The notes beneath the pieces were generated by a model. The model had not been told where the DNA came from. It worked only from the letters and a program-made list of their open reading frames with translations, and searched no databases. Below are positions 9,068-18,071 of a stretch of DNA of 55,932 nt, piece after piece (the stretch's first letter is position 1; each line of letters begins with the position of its first letter). Source of the stretch: Cytophagaceae bacterium (lineage in GTDB: Bacteria > Bacteroidota > Bacteroidia > Cytophagales > Spirosomataceae); NCBI GenBank assembly GCA_027486845.1, contig JAIXOL010000070.1:1-55932 (forward strand), given 5' to 3'. The position numbers and the translations under genes are program-made.

Positions 9068-9373
9068 TTCGTCAGAAGGATTCCAGAATAGTTTTTTAAA
9101 ATCAACTATCTGGTCTTTTTCAATGTTAATGCCTTCATTTTCTAGTAACTCTTGCATTAAATTGCCTCCAAAATGATGTTTTCCTGTCAATAAACCATTT
9201 CTATTTACAACTCTATGAGCAGGAATATCAAGCATTCCATGACAAGCATTCATTGCCCAACCGACCATTCTAGCTCCACCACCGCCAAGATATTTGGCAA
9301 TAGCACCATAGCTTGTGACTCGACCATAAGGAATTAGTCGAACAACTTCATAAATATCCTCAAAGCCAGACAA
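9059..9373 (-). CDS. MGMT-type alkyltransferase-like (ATL) protein, Cys replaced by Ala
   Basis: A 104-residue protein of the DNA-binding/catalytic domain family of O6-alkylguanine-DNA alkyltransferases. The helix-turn-helix and arginine-finger region ([29 protein letters not shown]) is intact. Where true transferases have P-C-H-R, the protein reads [11 protein letters not shown], so Ala52 replaces the alkyl-accepting Cys. Such ATL proteins bind O6-alkylguanine and flag it for nucleotide excision repair instead of reversing the damage. It lies next to DUF2256 and TIGR03643 genes, which fits a DNA-damage theme. The protein cannot work as a self-methylating repair enzyme. Confidence 0.9.
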   Translation of the reverse strand: MSGFEDIYEVVRLIPYGRVTSYGAIAKYLGGGGARMVGWAMNACHGMLDIPAHRVVNRNGLLTGKHHFGGNLMQELLENEGINIEKDQIVDFKKLFWNPSDELL

Positions 9374-9443
9374 GATTTAAATGATTTTAGGAATACAAGA
9401 TTTGTTTATTTTTGTTTTTTGAGTTCTACTAATAAATTCCCTT

Positions 9444-10016
9444 TTAGATATTTGAGATTTTACTAACTTCCTTCTCCAATTCCGAATACCATTCTTCGCC
9501 ATAAGCCCTTACAAGAGGTTCTTTTAAGAATTTATAGACAGGCACACCCAATTTTTCTCCTAAAGAGCAAGCATCACTGCATATCGACCAACGGTCATAG
9601 TTGAGTGCGTGGTAGCTTTCGTATTTAGTGATACGTATTGGATAAAGGTGGCAAGAAATCGGCTTTTTCCATGAAATTTTTCCGTCAAGATAGGCTTGCT
9701 CAATTCCACATTTCAGAATTTTATTTTCATCGTATATCGCATAAGCACATTCTTTATCGCCGATGGTAGTTGTCGAATAATCGTCTTCCCAATCTTTGAT
9801 ATATTTACCTTGCTCCTCGATGGCTTTGATGCCTTCTGGCGAAAGATAGGGTTTTACATGCTCAAAAACTTCTTCTAAAATTGCGAGTTCTGCTTCTTCC
9901 AATGGAGCTCCCAAATCACCTTCCACACAACAAGCACCTTTACACTTTTCTAAATCACAGACAAACATTTTGTCAGCAACATCATCACTAATACAGGTAT
10001 TATCTATTAAAATCAT
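9444..10016 (-). CDS. DUF3109 family cysteine-rich protein
   Basis: A 190-residue cytoplasmic protein with a Cys-rich layout resembling YkgJ-type iron-sulfur or zinc cluster proteins: [11 protein letters not shown] near residues 20-30, then [13 protein letters not shown] and C-SDA-C later. This pattern and the length match DUF3109, a Bacteroidota family without assigned activity. The Cys clusters suggest metal binding. It lies downstream of the lytic transglycosylase gene but an intrinsic terminator separates them, so it is probably transcribed on its own. Confidence 0.82.
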   Translation of the reverse strand: MILIDNTCISDDVADKMFVCDLEKCKGACCVEGDLGAPLEEAELAILEEVFEHVKPYLSPEGIKAIEEQGKYIKDWEDDYSTTTIGDKECAYAIYDENKILKCGIEQAYLDGKISWKKPISCHLYPIRITKYESYHALNYDRWSICSDACSLGEKLGVPVYKFLKEPLVRAYGEEWYSELEKEVSKISNI

Positions 10017-10033
10017 TGTATTTTATCTTAAAA

Positions 10034-10072
10034 AAACCTGTAAAGTATGAAAATTGGTAACTTTACAGGTTT
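10034..10072 (-). terminator. Intrinsic terminator of the lytic transglycosylase gene
   Basis: AAACCTGTAAAG (10034-10045) pairs perfectly with CTTTACAGGTTT (10061-10072). On the minus strand the stem is followed by a run of T, about 85 bp beyond the transglycosylase stop codon. Confidence 0.85.
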
Positions 10073-10156
10073 AAAATATATTTATGAATTAAGCGTACAT
10101 ATAAAAACAAATAATTGAAGCGGCCTTACTGCATACTTTCATCTATTGTGAGCAGA

Positions 10157-12175
10157 TTATTGTTTTATAATCAATTTCTGTCCAAGTTTTACATTTTGGT
10201 CGTTCATGTCATTCCATCCTTGGATTTGCTTGATTGTTACTTTATAACTTTTTGAAATACTGTAAAGCGTTTCTCCCTTTTTTACCACATGTGAAGTCGT
10301 TGAAGTTGCAGATTTAGTCGTTTTCTGTTCAACAACTGAGTTAGAGAGGTTACCTTTAGACTTTTTCAAAACCAATGTTTGGCCTACTTTTAAATAGTCA
10401 TTTGTAGTGATATTATTCCATTCAGCTAATTCTTTTACCGAAACATTGTACTGACGAGCAACACTGTAAAGTGTCTGTCCAATTTCAACCTGATGTAAAC
10501 CCGCACTCGATGTTGTTGCAGGAGATGTTGTAGTAGTCGTTTTAATTGGTGCTGTTTTTTCGGTCGTCGGTAATGGGTTTACTGGTGTGATTTTTACCGA
10601 GGCTGGCGGAGTCGGAATTACTGGAGCTGTTTTTGTTTCAGTTGTCGTCACTTCATCTCTATCTGAAATAACAATAATATCATCTTCCTCTCTTGGAGCA
10701 CGATTATTTTTCTTGTCAATTTCCTCAACAATTACACTTTCTGGTTTGGTAGGTTCTTCTATTGGTTTAGCTGATTTTTCGGTTGCTTCTGGCTGAGGAG
10801 CATCTTTTTTTACCAATACCTCTTCTTCTATTCTTTCATACTGCTCTTTGATTGGTACTTTTTCTAATTCTTCACTATCTTTACCTTTTAAATTTTCGAT
10901 TGGCTGATCTTTCGGTCGTTTTTTCTGTAAATATACAACTTTGCCATCTTGAATTCTTTGCAGAGTATTCATTCGATTTAATCGAAGTAAATTCTTCATT
11001 CTGATGCCATACATTTGCGAAACCTGCCACATTGTTTGTCCTGTCAACATGACATGAAGAGGTATAGGCCCTTTTTGGTCTTTTTTCTTCAAATAGTAAA
11101 CTTTTCCTTCTTCGACAAATTCTTTATTAGTCATGTCATTGTTGCGAAGAAAATCACTAATTTTTATTTTGCTACTTTTTGCCAATGAAGCTACATCATC
11201 GCCTGGTTTTGCTAAAATGCCTTTTTTGCCGTTGATTTCGTAAAAAATTGGCTCTTCTTCCGAGGCTGTAACTGCCGTCACACGTTTTAAAATCGGAAAA
11301 GCCACTTCTCCTGAAGACAATACATTCTGACCATTAAGTTTTGATTGAATATCCTCTAAGTTTTCGGCAGGAACTAAAATCGCCACAGAATAATCTTTAT
11401 CGGTCGGAATAGTGTCTGTAAGAAGCCAAGAATTATACTTTTTTAATTCGTTAATGTCAGTATTTGCCATTGTGGCAATATTCCTAAGTGTTTTACCTTT
11501 GGTTTTTTTGTATTCAACAAATGAAAAACGTGATTCTTTAAGTCGATTGATTTTAAACTCAAAAGCAATACGATGGGCAATGGCCTTAAGTAAATAACGG
11601 TCAGTTTGAGCATTAAAATCAACTTCGTTGGAATAAGACCATTGAGAGGGTACTATTTTACTGATACCAGTTGCTCCGAGAGAATAAGAAAAAAGTGAAG
11701 AAATCCAGTTTTTATAAATCAGATTATTGCGTTTTAGGTACAAGGCCGCTCCTTTAGTTGAGGCATAAATATTTTTACGTTCATCGATGTCTTTGTCCAC
11801 TCGTAGGCCAACTTCTTGGGCTGTGGTGGGTTTCATTTGCCAAAAGCCAACTGCATTTGAAGTAGAAATCGCATCGGGGAAGAGTGAACTTTCTGCTACT
11901 GCAATATACTTAAAATCTTCGGGTACTTCTTCTTTTTCAAGAATATTTTCAATAATGGGAAAATACCATTGGATTCGTTCGAGTTTATCAATTAAATACT
12001 TGTTTTCTGGGGTAAGTAAAGTGTTTACCTCTTTCTGAACTAGTTGTTGAGCATCGGTATCGAGTTTTACGGTTACACCCGCAAACTCTAACTTTTTAGG
12101 AACTTCAGGAGTAATTGCCTGCTGGGCAATTACTCCTTGAATGCTTATAAGCAAAAGTAATAAAGTTTTATTCAT
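10157..12175 (-). CDS. MltD-like lytic transglycosylase with LysM repeats
   Basis: A 672-residue periplasmic or envelope murein hydrolase that cleaves glycan strands between MurNAc and GlcNAc. A signal peptide (LLLLLISIQGVIAQ) is followed by an SLT domain: the catalytic Glu is in IAVAESSLFPDAIS (about E95), with NAVGFWQMKPTTA and the downstream SLFSYSLGATGI. The C-terminal part has a LysM-like segment near residues 375-420 and two clear LysM domains at about 562-606 (GQTLYSVARQYNVSVKELAE) and 628-672 (GETLYSISKSYKVTIKQIQ), linked by a Thr/Pro/Glu-rich stretch. LysM domains bind peptidoglycan. The gene is monocistronic with its own terminator. The gene symbol mltD would be reasonable but Bacteroidota homologues differ in domain count. 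Confidence 0.9.
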   Translation of the reverse strand: MNKTLLLLLISIQGVIAQQAITPEVPKKLEFAGVTVKLDTDAQQLVQKEVNTLLTPENKYLIDKLERIQWYFPIIENILEKEEVPEDFKYIAVAESSLFPDAISTSNAVGFWQMKPTTAQEVGLRVDKDIDERKNIYASTKGAALYLKRNNLIYKNWISSLFSYSLGATGISKIVPSQWSYSNEVDFNAQTDRYLLKAIAHRIAFEFKINRLKESRFSFVEYKKTKGKTLRNIATMANTDINELKKYNSWLLTDTIPTDKDYSVAILVPAENLEDIQSKLNGQNVLSSGEVAFPILKRVTAVTASEEEPIFYEINGKKGILAKPGDDVASLAKSSKIKISDFLRNNDMTNKEFVEEGKVYYLKKKDQKGPIPLHVMLTGQTMWQVSQMYGIRMKNLLRLNRMNTLQRIQDGKVVYLQKKRPKDQPIENLKGKDSEELEKVPIKEQYERIEEEVLVKKDAPQPEATEKSAKPIEEPTKPESVIVEEIDKKNNRAPREEDDIIVISDRDEVTTTETKTAPVIPTPPASVKITPVNPLPTTEKTAPIKTTTTTSPATTSSAGLHQVEIGQTLYSVARQYNVSVKELAEWNNITTNDYLKVGQTLVLKKSKGNLSNSVVEQKTTKSATSTTSHVVKKGETLYSISKSYKVTIKQIQGWNDMNDQNVKLGQKLIIKQ

Positions 12176-12317
12176 TTTATTTGTGAAAATAATAGTTCTA
12201 TTGTAAAGGTTATTGGTTACTGGTAAACTTGTTATTGTGAAACTGGTCAGTTTTTGAAAATCTATTAACTAATTACAAGTAATCGCACGGACGATTCGGT
12301 AATTTTCTAGTAATAGA

Positions 12318-12956
12318 TTATCGTTTTCTTACCACAATCAAGCCGTCTCTTATTGGTAATAATATGTTTTCAGTGCGAGGGTCTTCATGTAATTTTTTGT
12401 TAAATGCCCTAATGGAAACTGTATCCTTATCTTTTTTACCTTGGTCGACTACTTTTCCACTCCATAGCACATTGTCCGAAATAATATAACCGCCTTGATT
12501 TACTCTATCAAAAACTAAATCATAGTATTTATCATAATTGAGTTTATCAGCATCAATAAAAACCAAATCGAAGGTTTGAGTCAGTGTTGGTATGATTTCG
12601 GTTGCATTGCCAATACGAAACTCGATTTTATCTTTAAGTGGTGATTGATTGAAAAAGCCTCTAACAAAATCTTCGAGTTCCTCATTTACATCAATAGTCA
12701 ATAATTTCCCATTTTCTTGTAGCCCTTCGGCCATACACAAAGCTGAATATCCTGTAAAAGTGCCAATCTCAAGGATGTTTTTCGGACGAATCATGTGCGA
12801 AAGCATTGACAAGAGGCGACCTTGAAAATGGCCTGATAACATTCTTGATTGTAAGACTTTGGCGTGGGTTTCTCGGTTTAATTTACTGAGAATCTCATTT
12901 TCTGGTGAAGTATGGCCAACACAATATTCATCAAGTTCGTCACTAATAAACTCCAT
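12318..12956 (-). CDS. Class I SAM-dependent O-methyltransferase
   Basis: A 212-residue cytosolic enzyme of the catechol/caffeoyl-CoA O-methyltransferase family. The SAM-binding motif ILEIGTFTGYSALCMAEGL is at about residues 60-78, with the acidic ribose-binding end of strand 2 (LLTIDVNEE) and the metal-binding DLVFIDADKLNYDKYYD and SDNVLWSG. These are the standard divalent-metal O-methyltransferase features. Length is normal. It precedes the lytic transglycosylase gene on the same strand with a 142-bp gap. The acceptor is not known; small phenolic compounds are the family default. Confidence 0.9.
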   Translation of the reverse strand: MEFISDELDEYCVGHTSPENEILSKLNRETHAKVLQSRMLSGHFQGRLLSMLSHMIRPKNILEIGTFTGYSALCMAEGLQENGKLLTIDVNEELEDFVRGFFNQSPLKDKIEFRIGNATEIIPTLTQTFDLVFIDADKLNYDKYYDLVFDRVNQGGYIISDNVLWSGKVVDQGKKDKDTVSIRAFNKKLHEDPRTENILLPIRDGLIVVRKR

Positions 12957-13209
12957 TTTATCCTATGCTGATTTGTTTTTCTGTTAAGCTACATGCCTAT
13001 TGTTTACAAAATTAGAACATTTTTAATAAATCCTAACAAATTAGGTTATTTTTTTGAAAAAATCAAAATTATAATTAAGATTATATTTTCAATAAAAAAT
13101 GAAAATTCAGTCTTGTGATTAACATGAAAAAACTTTCACTTTAAGCAAATGTCTCCCAGCGAATATCCCAGCAACGGCTTTTTTTGAAATGAATCCTTAG
13201 AAATTGAAT

Positions 13210-14289
13210 TTAAGCTTTATTCGATTTTGCTCTTAAACTAAAATCGGCTAACACCAAAGCTGCCATTGCTTCGACGATTGGAACAGCACGTGGTAAAACA
13301 CAAGGATCGTGGCGGCCTTTGCCCGAAACTATCACTTTTTCACCTTCTGCATTAACACTTTCTTGGTCTTGCATGATAGTAGCTACTGGCTTGAAAGCAA
13401 CATTGAAATAAATATCTTCACCATTAGAAATTCCGCCTTGAATACCACCAGAAAGGTTGGTTTTGGTGTGTACTTTACCATCTTCGGCAATAAAAAATTC
13501 GTCATTATGTTCTGAACCGAATAATTCAACACCCTCAAATCCACTACCGTATTCAAAACCTTTTACAGCATTTATTCCCAACATTGCTTTACCGAGTTCG
13601 GCATGGAGTTTATCAAAGACTGGTTCGCCCCAACCTACAGGTACCCCTTTGATTACACAGGTAATGATTCCACCGATTGAGTCACCTTTTTTACGAATGT
13701 TATCAATATAATCAAACATTTTTTTTTTTTTTTTTTCGTCAGGACAACGCACGGCGTTATCATCTGTTTTTGAAAGGTCGAGTTCCCAATATTTTTTATC
13801 AAGTTTTAGCTTTCCTACCTGTGAAACATAAGCTTGAATGGCAATATTATTGGTAGAAAGTAGTGTTTTTGCCAATGCACCAGCAGCTACACGAGCGGCA
13901 GTTTCACGAGCTGAGCTGCGTCCACCACCACGATAATCACGATTACCGTATTTGGCTGTATAAGTATAATCGGCGTGTGAAGGGCGAAACTGCGAGGCAA
14001 TATGGCTGTAATCTTTAGAGCGTTGGTCTTCGTTCGGAATGACCATTGCGATAGGCGTTCCAGTTGTTTTCCCTTCAAAAACCCCCGAAAGAACTTGAAA
14101 TTCATCAGCTTCTTTGCGTTGGGTAGTTATTCTTGATTGACCAGGTTTGCGTCTGTCAAGTTCGTTTTGAATGAAATTTTCGTCGAATTCGACTCCTGCT
14201 GGGCACCCATCAACTATTACTCCGATGGCCTTTCCGTGAGATTCACCGAAAGTTGATATTTTAAAGATTTTTCCGAAAGTGCTACTCAT
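13210..14289 (-). CDS. aroC: Chorismate synthase with a poly-Lys homopolymer tract
   Basis: The last enzyme of the shikimate pathway, converting EPSP to chorismate with reduced FMN. The 359-residue length is normal, with signature [19 protein letters not shown] at the N-terminus, RRKPGQS, the [11 protein letters not shown] region and a C-terminal [19 protein letters not shown]. Residues after RCPDE are five consecutive Lys, encoded by 18 A in a row on the coding strand (13719-13736). Aligned from memory with other AroC proteins the length there is unchanged ([10 protein letters not shown] against CPDPETAEKM), so the frame is intact. The gene lies 63 bp downstream of the BatD-like gene and may share its transcript. 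Confidence 0.96.
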   Translation of the reverse strand: MSSTFGKIFKISTFGESHGKAIGVIVDGCPAGVEFDENFIQNELDRRKPGQSRITTQRKEADEFQVLSGVFEGKTTGTPIAMVIPNEDQRSKDYSHIASQFRPSHADYTYTAKYGNRDYRGGGRSSARETAARVAAGALAKTLLSTNNIAIQAYVSQVGKLKLDKKYWELDLSKTDDNAVRCPDEKKKKKMFDYIDNIRKKGDSIGGIITCVIKGVPVGWGEPVFDKLHAELGKAMLGINAVKGFEYGSGFEGVELFGSEHNDEFFIAEDGKVHTKTNLSGGIQGGISNGEDIYFNVAFKPVATIMQDQESVNAEGEKVIVSGKGRHDPCVLPRAVPIVEAMAALVLADFSLRAKSNKA

Positions 14290-14352
14290 GTATAAATTAT
14301 AAATTATTAATTATCAATCTTTTTGGGAAGCGAAGTGCTGTTCGTACCATTT

Positions 14353-15723
14353 TTATTCATTATTGGTTTTTTTCTTTCGACCCCAATTAAACAAATACAA
14401 ACTTCCTATTAACATACAGATTATCAATAAGTTAGAAATGTTTTTTAGAACTTCTTGATAGTTTGTTTCGGTTCGTGAAGTATCAAGTTTATCAATTCCT
14501 GCAAAAATATCATTGGAGGCATCGGTATCTTTGTCGGCAATGGTTTTACCAAAAACCTTTATTTTTAATGCTGACTTAAGAGTATCATACTGACCTTTTT
14601 TTGTATTAAAAAAAACCCAAAAGAAATATTTATCGAATTGATATTGGCCAGAATCTTTGGGTAAAATTCGGTAACTGAATAGTTTTTCTTTACTTGGTTG
14701 AGCGTTTGGATGGTTTTCTTTGATTTCGGGTGGATAAAAATCAAAAAAACTATCATTCGAAGGAGAAGTAACATTGACGGTAGAAAAATTCCCATCGCCT
14801 ATAATCTTAAATAAATAGCTAAAACTTTTACCTGTATTTATTTTTTGGGATTCTATTTGTTCGACTAAACTAAAATTACCTGCCGAAACCTTGTCTTTGA
14901 GTGGATGCTCAGGTAAGTCTAAAACCGAAATTGTTTGTGGAAAATCTTTAAAAATTATATTTTCTTTGGAATTTTTGATGGTTTGAACCATCCTTAATTC
15001 AACCGCAGGTATATAAATCGGTTTATTATTTAGTGGAAAATAAATGGCCTCAAAAAATTTAAAGGTTAAATATTTCTTTCCATTAATATCTGTCGGAACG
15101 CCCTTCAAGTCTGAAATTAATATTCGTTGTTCTAAACAATCGGGTGATTTTATTTTCTTCGCAATAGCATCAACTTGGGCATTTAAATCATCGGAAAAAT
15201 CCATTTTTATGGTATTGCTTTCTGAGACATAAAAGGCCAACGAAATTCTGAAACCTTCACCTACATAAACTTTATTTTTACTAACATTCATGGCCAAAAA
15301 AGCATTATTTTTAGCTTTTTCAGGAGAAATTGTCTCGTTTGCTTCTTCAGAATTATCTTCTGCCGAATTGATGATTAGATTGAACGAATCCGTGGTATAA
15401 TCTTTATTATTAATAGTAAGAATAAAACTCGGAATTTTGAAATTACCCTCTTTGATTGGTGTATAGATTTGAGTAATTGTATAACCAAGTGGATTTTTGG
15501 AAAATACTTTCTGTTTTGCACCTTTCGTAAAATTCGGAAATTCTGGAAAAGCACTGATGGCCGATTTATCAGTATTGCTAATGATAACTTTAATCGTAAA
15601 GTTCTCGTCCAGCAAAATATTTTTTTTACTCAGTTCTATTTTAACATCTTCTTGTGCCAAAGCAAAATTGGAAGCTAAAAAGAGTAAAAAAATATAGAAA
15701 ATATGTATCTTTCGGCAGTTCAT
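14353..15723 (-). CDS. BatD-like membrane-anchored protein
   Basis: A 456-residue envelope protein. It has a signal peptide (FLLFLASNFALAQ), a long beta-rich extracytoplasmic region opening with QEDVKIELSKKNILLDENF, and one transmembrane helix near the C-terminus (ISNLLIICMLIGSLYLFNW) followed by a short basic tail. This is the architecture of BatD of the Bacteroides aerotolerance (bat) operon. The other bat genes (batA, batB, batC, batE with VWA domains) are absent here, so this is an isolated copy and may have a different partner. It is followed by aroC. Confidence 0.75.
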   Translation of the reverse strand: MNCRKIHIFYIFLLFLASNFALAQEDVKIELSKKNILLDENFTIKVIISNTDKSAISAFPEFPNFTKGAKQKVFSKNPLGYTITQIYTPIKEGNFKIPSFILTINNKDYTTDSFNLIINSAEDNSEEANETISPEKAKNNAFLAMNVSKNKVYVGEGFRISLAFYVSESNTIKMDFSDDLNAQVDAIAKKIKSPDCLEQRILISDLKGVPTDINGKKYLTFKFFEAIYFPLNNKPIYIPAVELRMVQTIKNSKENIIFKDFPQTISVLDLPEHPLKDKVSAGNFSLVEQIESQKINTGKSFSYLFKIIGDGNFSTVNVTSPSNDSFFDFYPPEIKENHPNAQPSKEKLFSYRILPKDSGQYQFDKYFFWVFFNTKKGQYDTLKSALKIKVFGKTIADKDTDASNDIFAGIDKLDTSRTETNYQEVLKNISNLLIICMLIGSLYLFNWGRKKKTNNE

Positions 15724-15757
15724 TTTACAAAAATAACCACTATTCTCTTTGTTTACT

Positions 15758-16774
15758 ATGATTTCCTCGATTTTTAAGAAAAAAGCCCTTTTACTTTTAC
15801 TAAGTGTGAATACTTTACATGCACAATGGATAAAACAAGTGTCGGGAACAGATGCTTCGTTTAGGTCGATTCATGCCATTAGCAAAAAAGTCGTTTGGGC
15901 AGGTGGGAATAAAGGTACCGTTTTGCGAACAATTGATTCGGGCATATCATGGCAGTTATTGAAGGTAAACGGTGCTGAAAAGCTGGATTTTAGAGACATT
16001 TATGGAGTGAGCGAAAAAGTAGCTTACATTATGAGTGCTGGTCTGGCAGAAGAAGGTGCTGCAAAGGTTTTCAAAACAACCGATGGTGGAAATACTTGGA
16101 AAGTGGTGCTAGAGTACAAAGATAAAGGTGTATTTTTTGATTCAATGGATTTTTGGAACGAAAAAGAAGGAATTCTGATTGGTGACCCAATTGATGATAA
16201 ACCATTTATTTTACGAACGCTTGATGCTGGAAATACTTGGCAGCGTATTTCTAAAGAAAAATTGCCACTTGTGCTGGAAGGCGAGGCTTCGTTTGCATCA
16301 AGTGGTACTTGCGTAGCTGTTCAACCCGATGGAAAAGCATGGCTTAATACCCAAAGCAGGATATTCTTTACACCCGATAAAGGCGAAACTTGGCAGGTTT
16401 ACCAGACTCCTTTCAAAAAAGGACAAACCGCTGGCATTTTTGGTCTCCATTTTTGGAACGAAAATCAAGGAATTGCAGTAGGTGGCGATTATAAAAACGA
16501 TAAAGAAAAGGTCGAAAATGTGGCGATTACAAATGATAAAGGGAAAACCTGGAAATTTTTGACATCCGCCAAACCCGATGGCTTAAAAGAAGCAGGCTGG
16601 AGACTAACCAATAAAAGCCTTTTACTAGTCGGAACTTCGGGTACGAGCATTTTAGAAAAAAACAAAACTGAATGGAAAGCCATTGATACCGAGTCTTTCC
16701 ATGCAATTTCATGCTTTAAAGATGCCTGTTGGGCAATCGGTGGTAAAGGAAATTTAGCAAAATGGGGAAAGTAA
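15758..16774 (+). CDS. Secreted YCF48/BNR-repeat beta-propeller protein
   Basis: A protein of about 338 residues with an N-terminal signal peptide (ALLLLLSVNTLHAQ). Repeated Asp-box-like turns (TIDSGISWQLL, TTDGGNTWKVV, TLDAGNTWQRI, TPDKGETWQVY, TNDKGKTWKFL) spaced by 45-70 residues indicate a BNR/YCF48-type beta-propeller. Related Bacteroidota proteins are often annotated as oxidoreductases or photosystem stability-like factors without evidence; no catalytic residues are visible here. ATG at 15758 is preferred to the TTG at 15749. The gene is divergent from the BatD-like gene with a gap of only 34 bp, so their promoters must overlap. Confidence 0.82.
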   Translation: MISSIFKKKALLLLLSVNTLHAQWIKQVSGTDASFRSIHAISKKVVWAGGNKGTVLRTIDSGISWQLLKVNGAEKLDFRDIYGVSEKVAYIMSAGLAEEGAAKVFKTTDGGNTWKVVLEYKDKGVFFDSMDFWNEKEGILIGDPIDDKPFILRTLDAGNTWQRISKEKLPLVLEGEASFASSGTCVAVQPDGKAWLNTQSRIFFTPDKGETWQVYQTPFKKGQTAGIFGLHFWNENQGIAVGGDYKNDKEKVENVAITNDKGKTWKFLTSAKPDGLKEAGWRLTNKSLLLVGTSGTSILEKNKTEWKAIDTESFHAISCFKDACWAIGGKGNLAKWGK

Positions 16775-16853
16775 AGCAAACTGTTCACAATTGGTAGTCG
16801 AAAAAAACTGCTGTTTGTGGAGCAGAACTCCGTCTGTAATCAACTTTGGACTT

Positions 16854-17204
16854 TTATTTTATTCTTTCGTCAATTTTAAGCTGAATATAGTACGAAACTA
16901 ATAATCCTGCTCCGCCAAAAAACATAATCAAAGCAGGATACAGTGCTTCGTTATTTTGTTTTATGCTTGCAATCATATTTGCTACAAAAATACCGAGTCC
17001 AACACCTACAAATAGACATCCCCAGCGAAGTGCCGATGCTGGATTTACATTTGCACGCTGTTTTTGAGGTAAAGTCATGCCTTTTTCAATCATTGCCATT
17101 TTTTCGTCGTTATCAAATTTTCTTAAAATAATCATTAATCCGACAAAGCCTAAAATGGCTGTAATTGGAATCGACATTGCTACAATTGCTGCTCTTGGGT
17201 CCAT
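16854..17204 (-). CDS. DUF6249-like small membrane protein
   Basis: A 116-residue integral membrane protein. There is one helix near the N-terminus (ITAILGFVGLMIILRKF) and two in the C-terminal half (WGCLFVGVGLGIFVANMIA and ALIMFFGGAGLLVSYYIQL), joined by a polar loop (DNDEKMAMIEKGMTLPQKQR). The loop motif and topology match DUF6249, a family often found beside ECF sigma factors. The gene is divergent from the sigma factor at 17454, so a link to that regulatory unit is reasonable, for example as a target. No biochemical function is known to me. Confidence 0.7.
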   Translation of the reverse strand: MDPRAAIVAMSIPITAILGFVGLMIILRKFDNDEKMAMIEKGMTLPQKQRANVNPASALRWGCLFVGVGLGIFVANMIASIKQNNEALYPALIMFFGGAGLLVSYYIQLKIDERIK

Positions 17205-17453
17205 AACCTTGTTTATGTTTTAATTATTGAAATTTAATTTTGCTAATAAGATGCAGGTTTGGTGGAGGAGGTTACACGTTTTGGAATTACGAATTAAAAT
17301 TTACAAATTACGAATTTTCAAAATGCTTATAGTCAATACTTTAATGATAGTTATAAAAGTTTTTTCATAAAATATTTTTGATGAATGATTGAAATCTGAT
17401 TACTAAAAACTTTTCAGCTGTAACCTTTTCAAAGCTATCTGCATCCAATTGGC

Positions 17454-18029
17454 GTGAATGATAATCAGAAAGATATAAATATACTTAATCGTATTCTGAT
17501 GGGCGATAAATCTGCTTATAAAGAGCTAATTAATCGTCATAAAGACTATGCTTTTACGGTTGCTTACCGAATTCTGAACAACCGAGAAGATGCAGAAGAA
17601 GTAGCTCAAGATGCTTTTATGCAAGTTTTTGGGGCTTTGTCTTCATTTAATGCTGATTCGAAATTTACAACTTGGTTTTATCGAATTGTTTTCAACGCAG
17701 CATTAATGCAAAAACGCAAGAATAAAGTCGAGTCGGTAGATATTCAAAACTCGTCAGAGGCATTTTTGGTAATGCATTCTAGCGATTCGGCGGAAGATTT
17801 ACAAAAAAATGAAAGAAAAATGGCGATTCAGAAAGCCTTACGAAATCTCTCAGCCGACGATACCGCAATGATAACTTTATTTTATTTAAAAGAATTATCG
17901 CTTGAAGAAATTGCTGAAATTACGAAAATAAGTGCCGAAACCGCCAAAGTAAAAATTCATCGAGCTAGAAAACGCTTGGCCGATGAAATGAAAAAACTTT
18001 TGAAAGATGAAGTGAAAAGTTTATTATGA
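17454..18029 (+). CDS. ECF-type RNA polymerase sigma factor
   Basis: A 191-residue extracytoplasmic-function sigma factor that redirects RNA polymerase to stress or envelope promoters. Region 2 (GDKSAYKELINRHKDYAFTV, NREDAEEVAQDAFMQVF, TWFYRIVFNAALM) spans about residues 18-90, and region 4 (LRNLSADDTAMITLFYLKEL, SLEEIAEITKISAETAKVKI, HRARKRL) about 125-180. The start is GTG; an overlapping ATG four bases later is out of frame. Two genes downstream lies a membrane protein that could be its anti-sigma factor, but an unrelated hydrolase gene sits between them. Sequence AACCTTTTCAAAGCT just upstream may be part of an autoregulated promoter; this is only a guess. Confidence 0.93.
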   Translation: MNDNQKDINILNRILMGDKSAYKELINRHKDYAFTVAYRILNNREDAEEVAQDAFMQVFGALSSFNADSKFTTWFYRIVFNAALMQKRKNKVESVDIQNSSEAFLVMHSSDSAEDLQKNERKMAIQKALRNLSADDTAMITLFYLKELSLEEIAEITKISAETAKVKIHRARKRLADEMKKLLKDEVKSLL

Positions 18030-18071
18030 AATCAATATATTATGAGGTGCTATTTTAACATTAAAGATAGA

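Noticed and set aside
13681-13760. Frameshift in aroC at the poly-A tract
   Set aside because: The protein is full length and in frame on both sides with the expected spacing to the GDSIGG motif.
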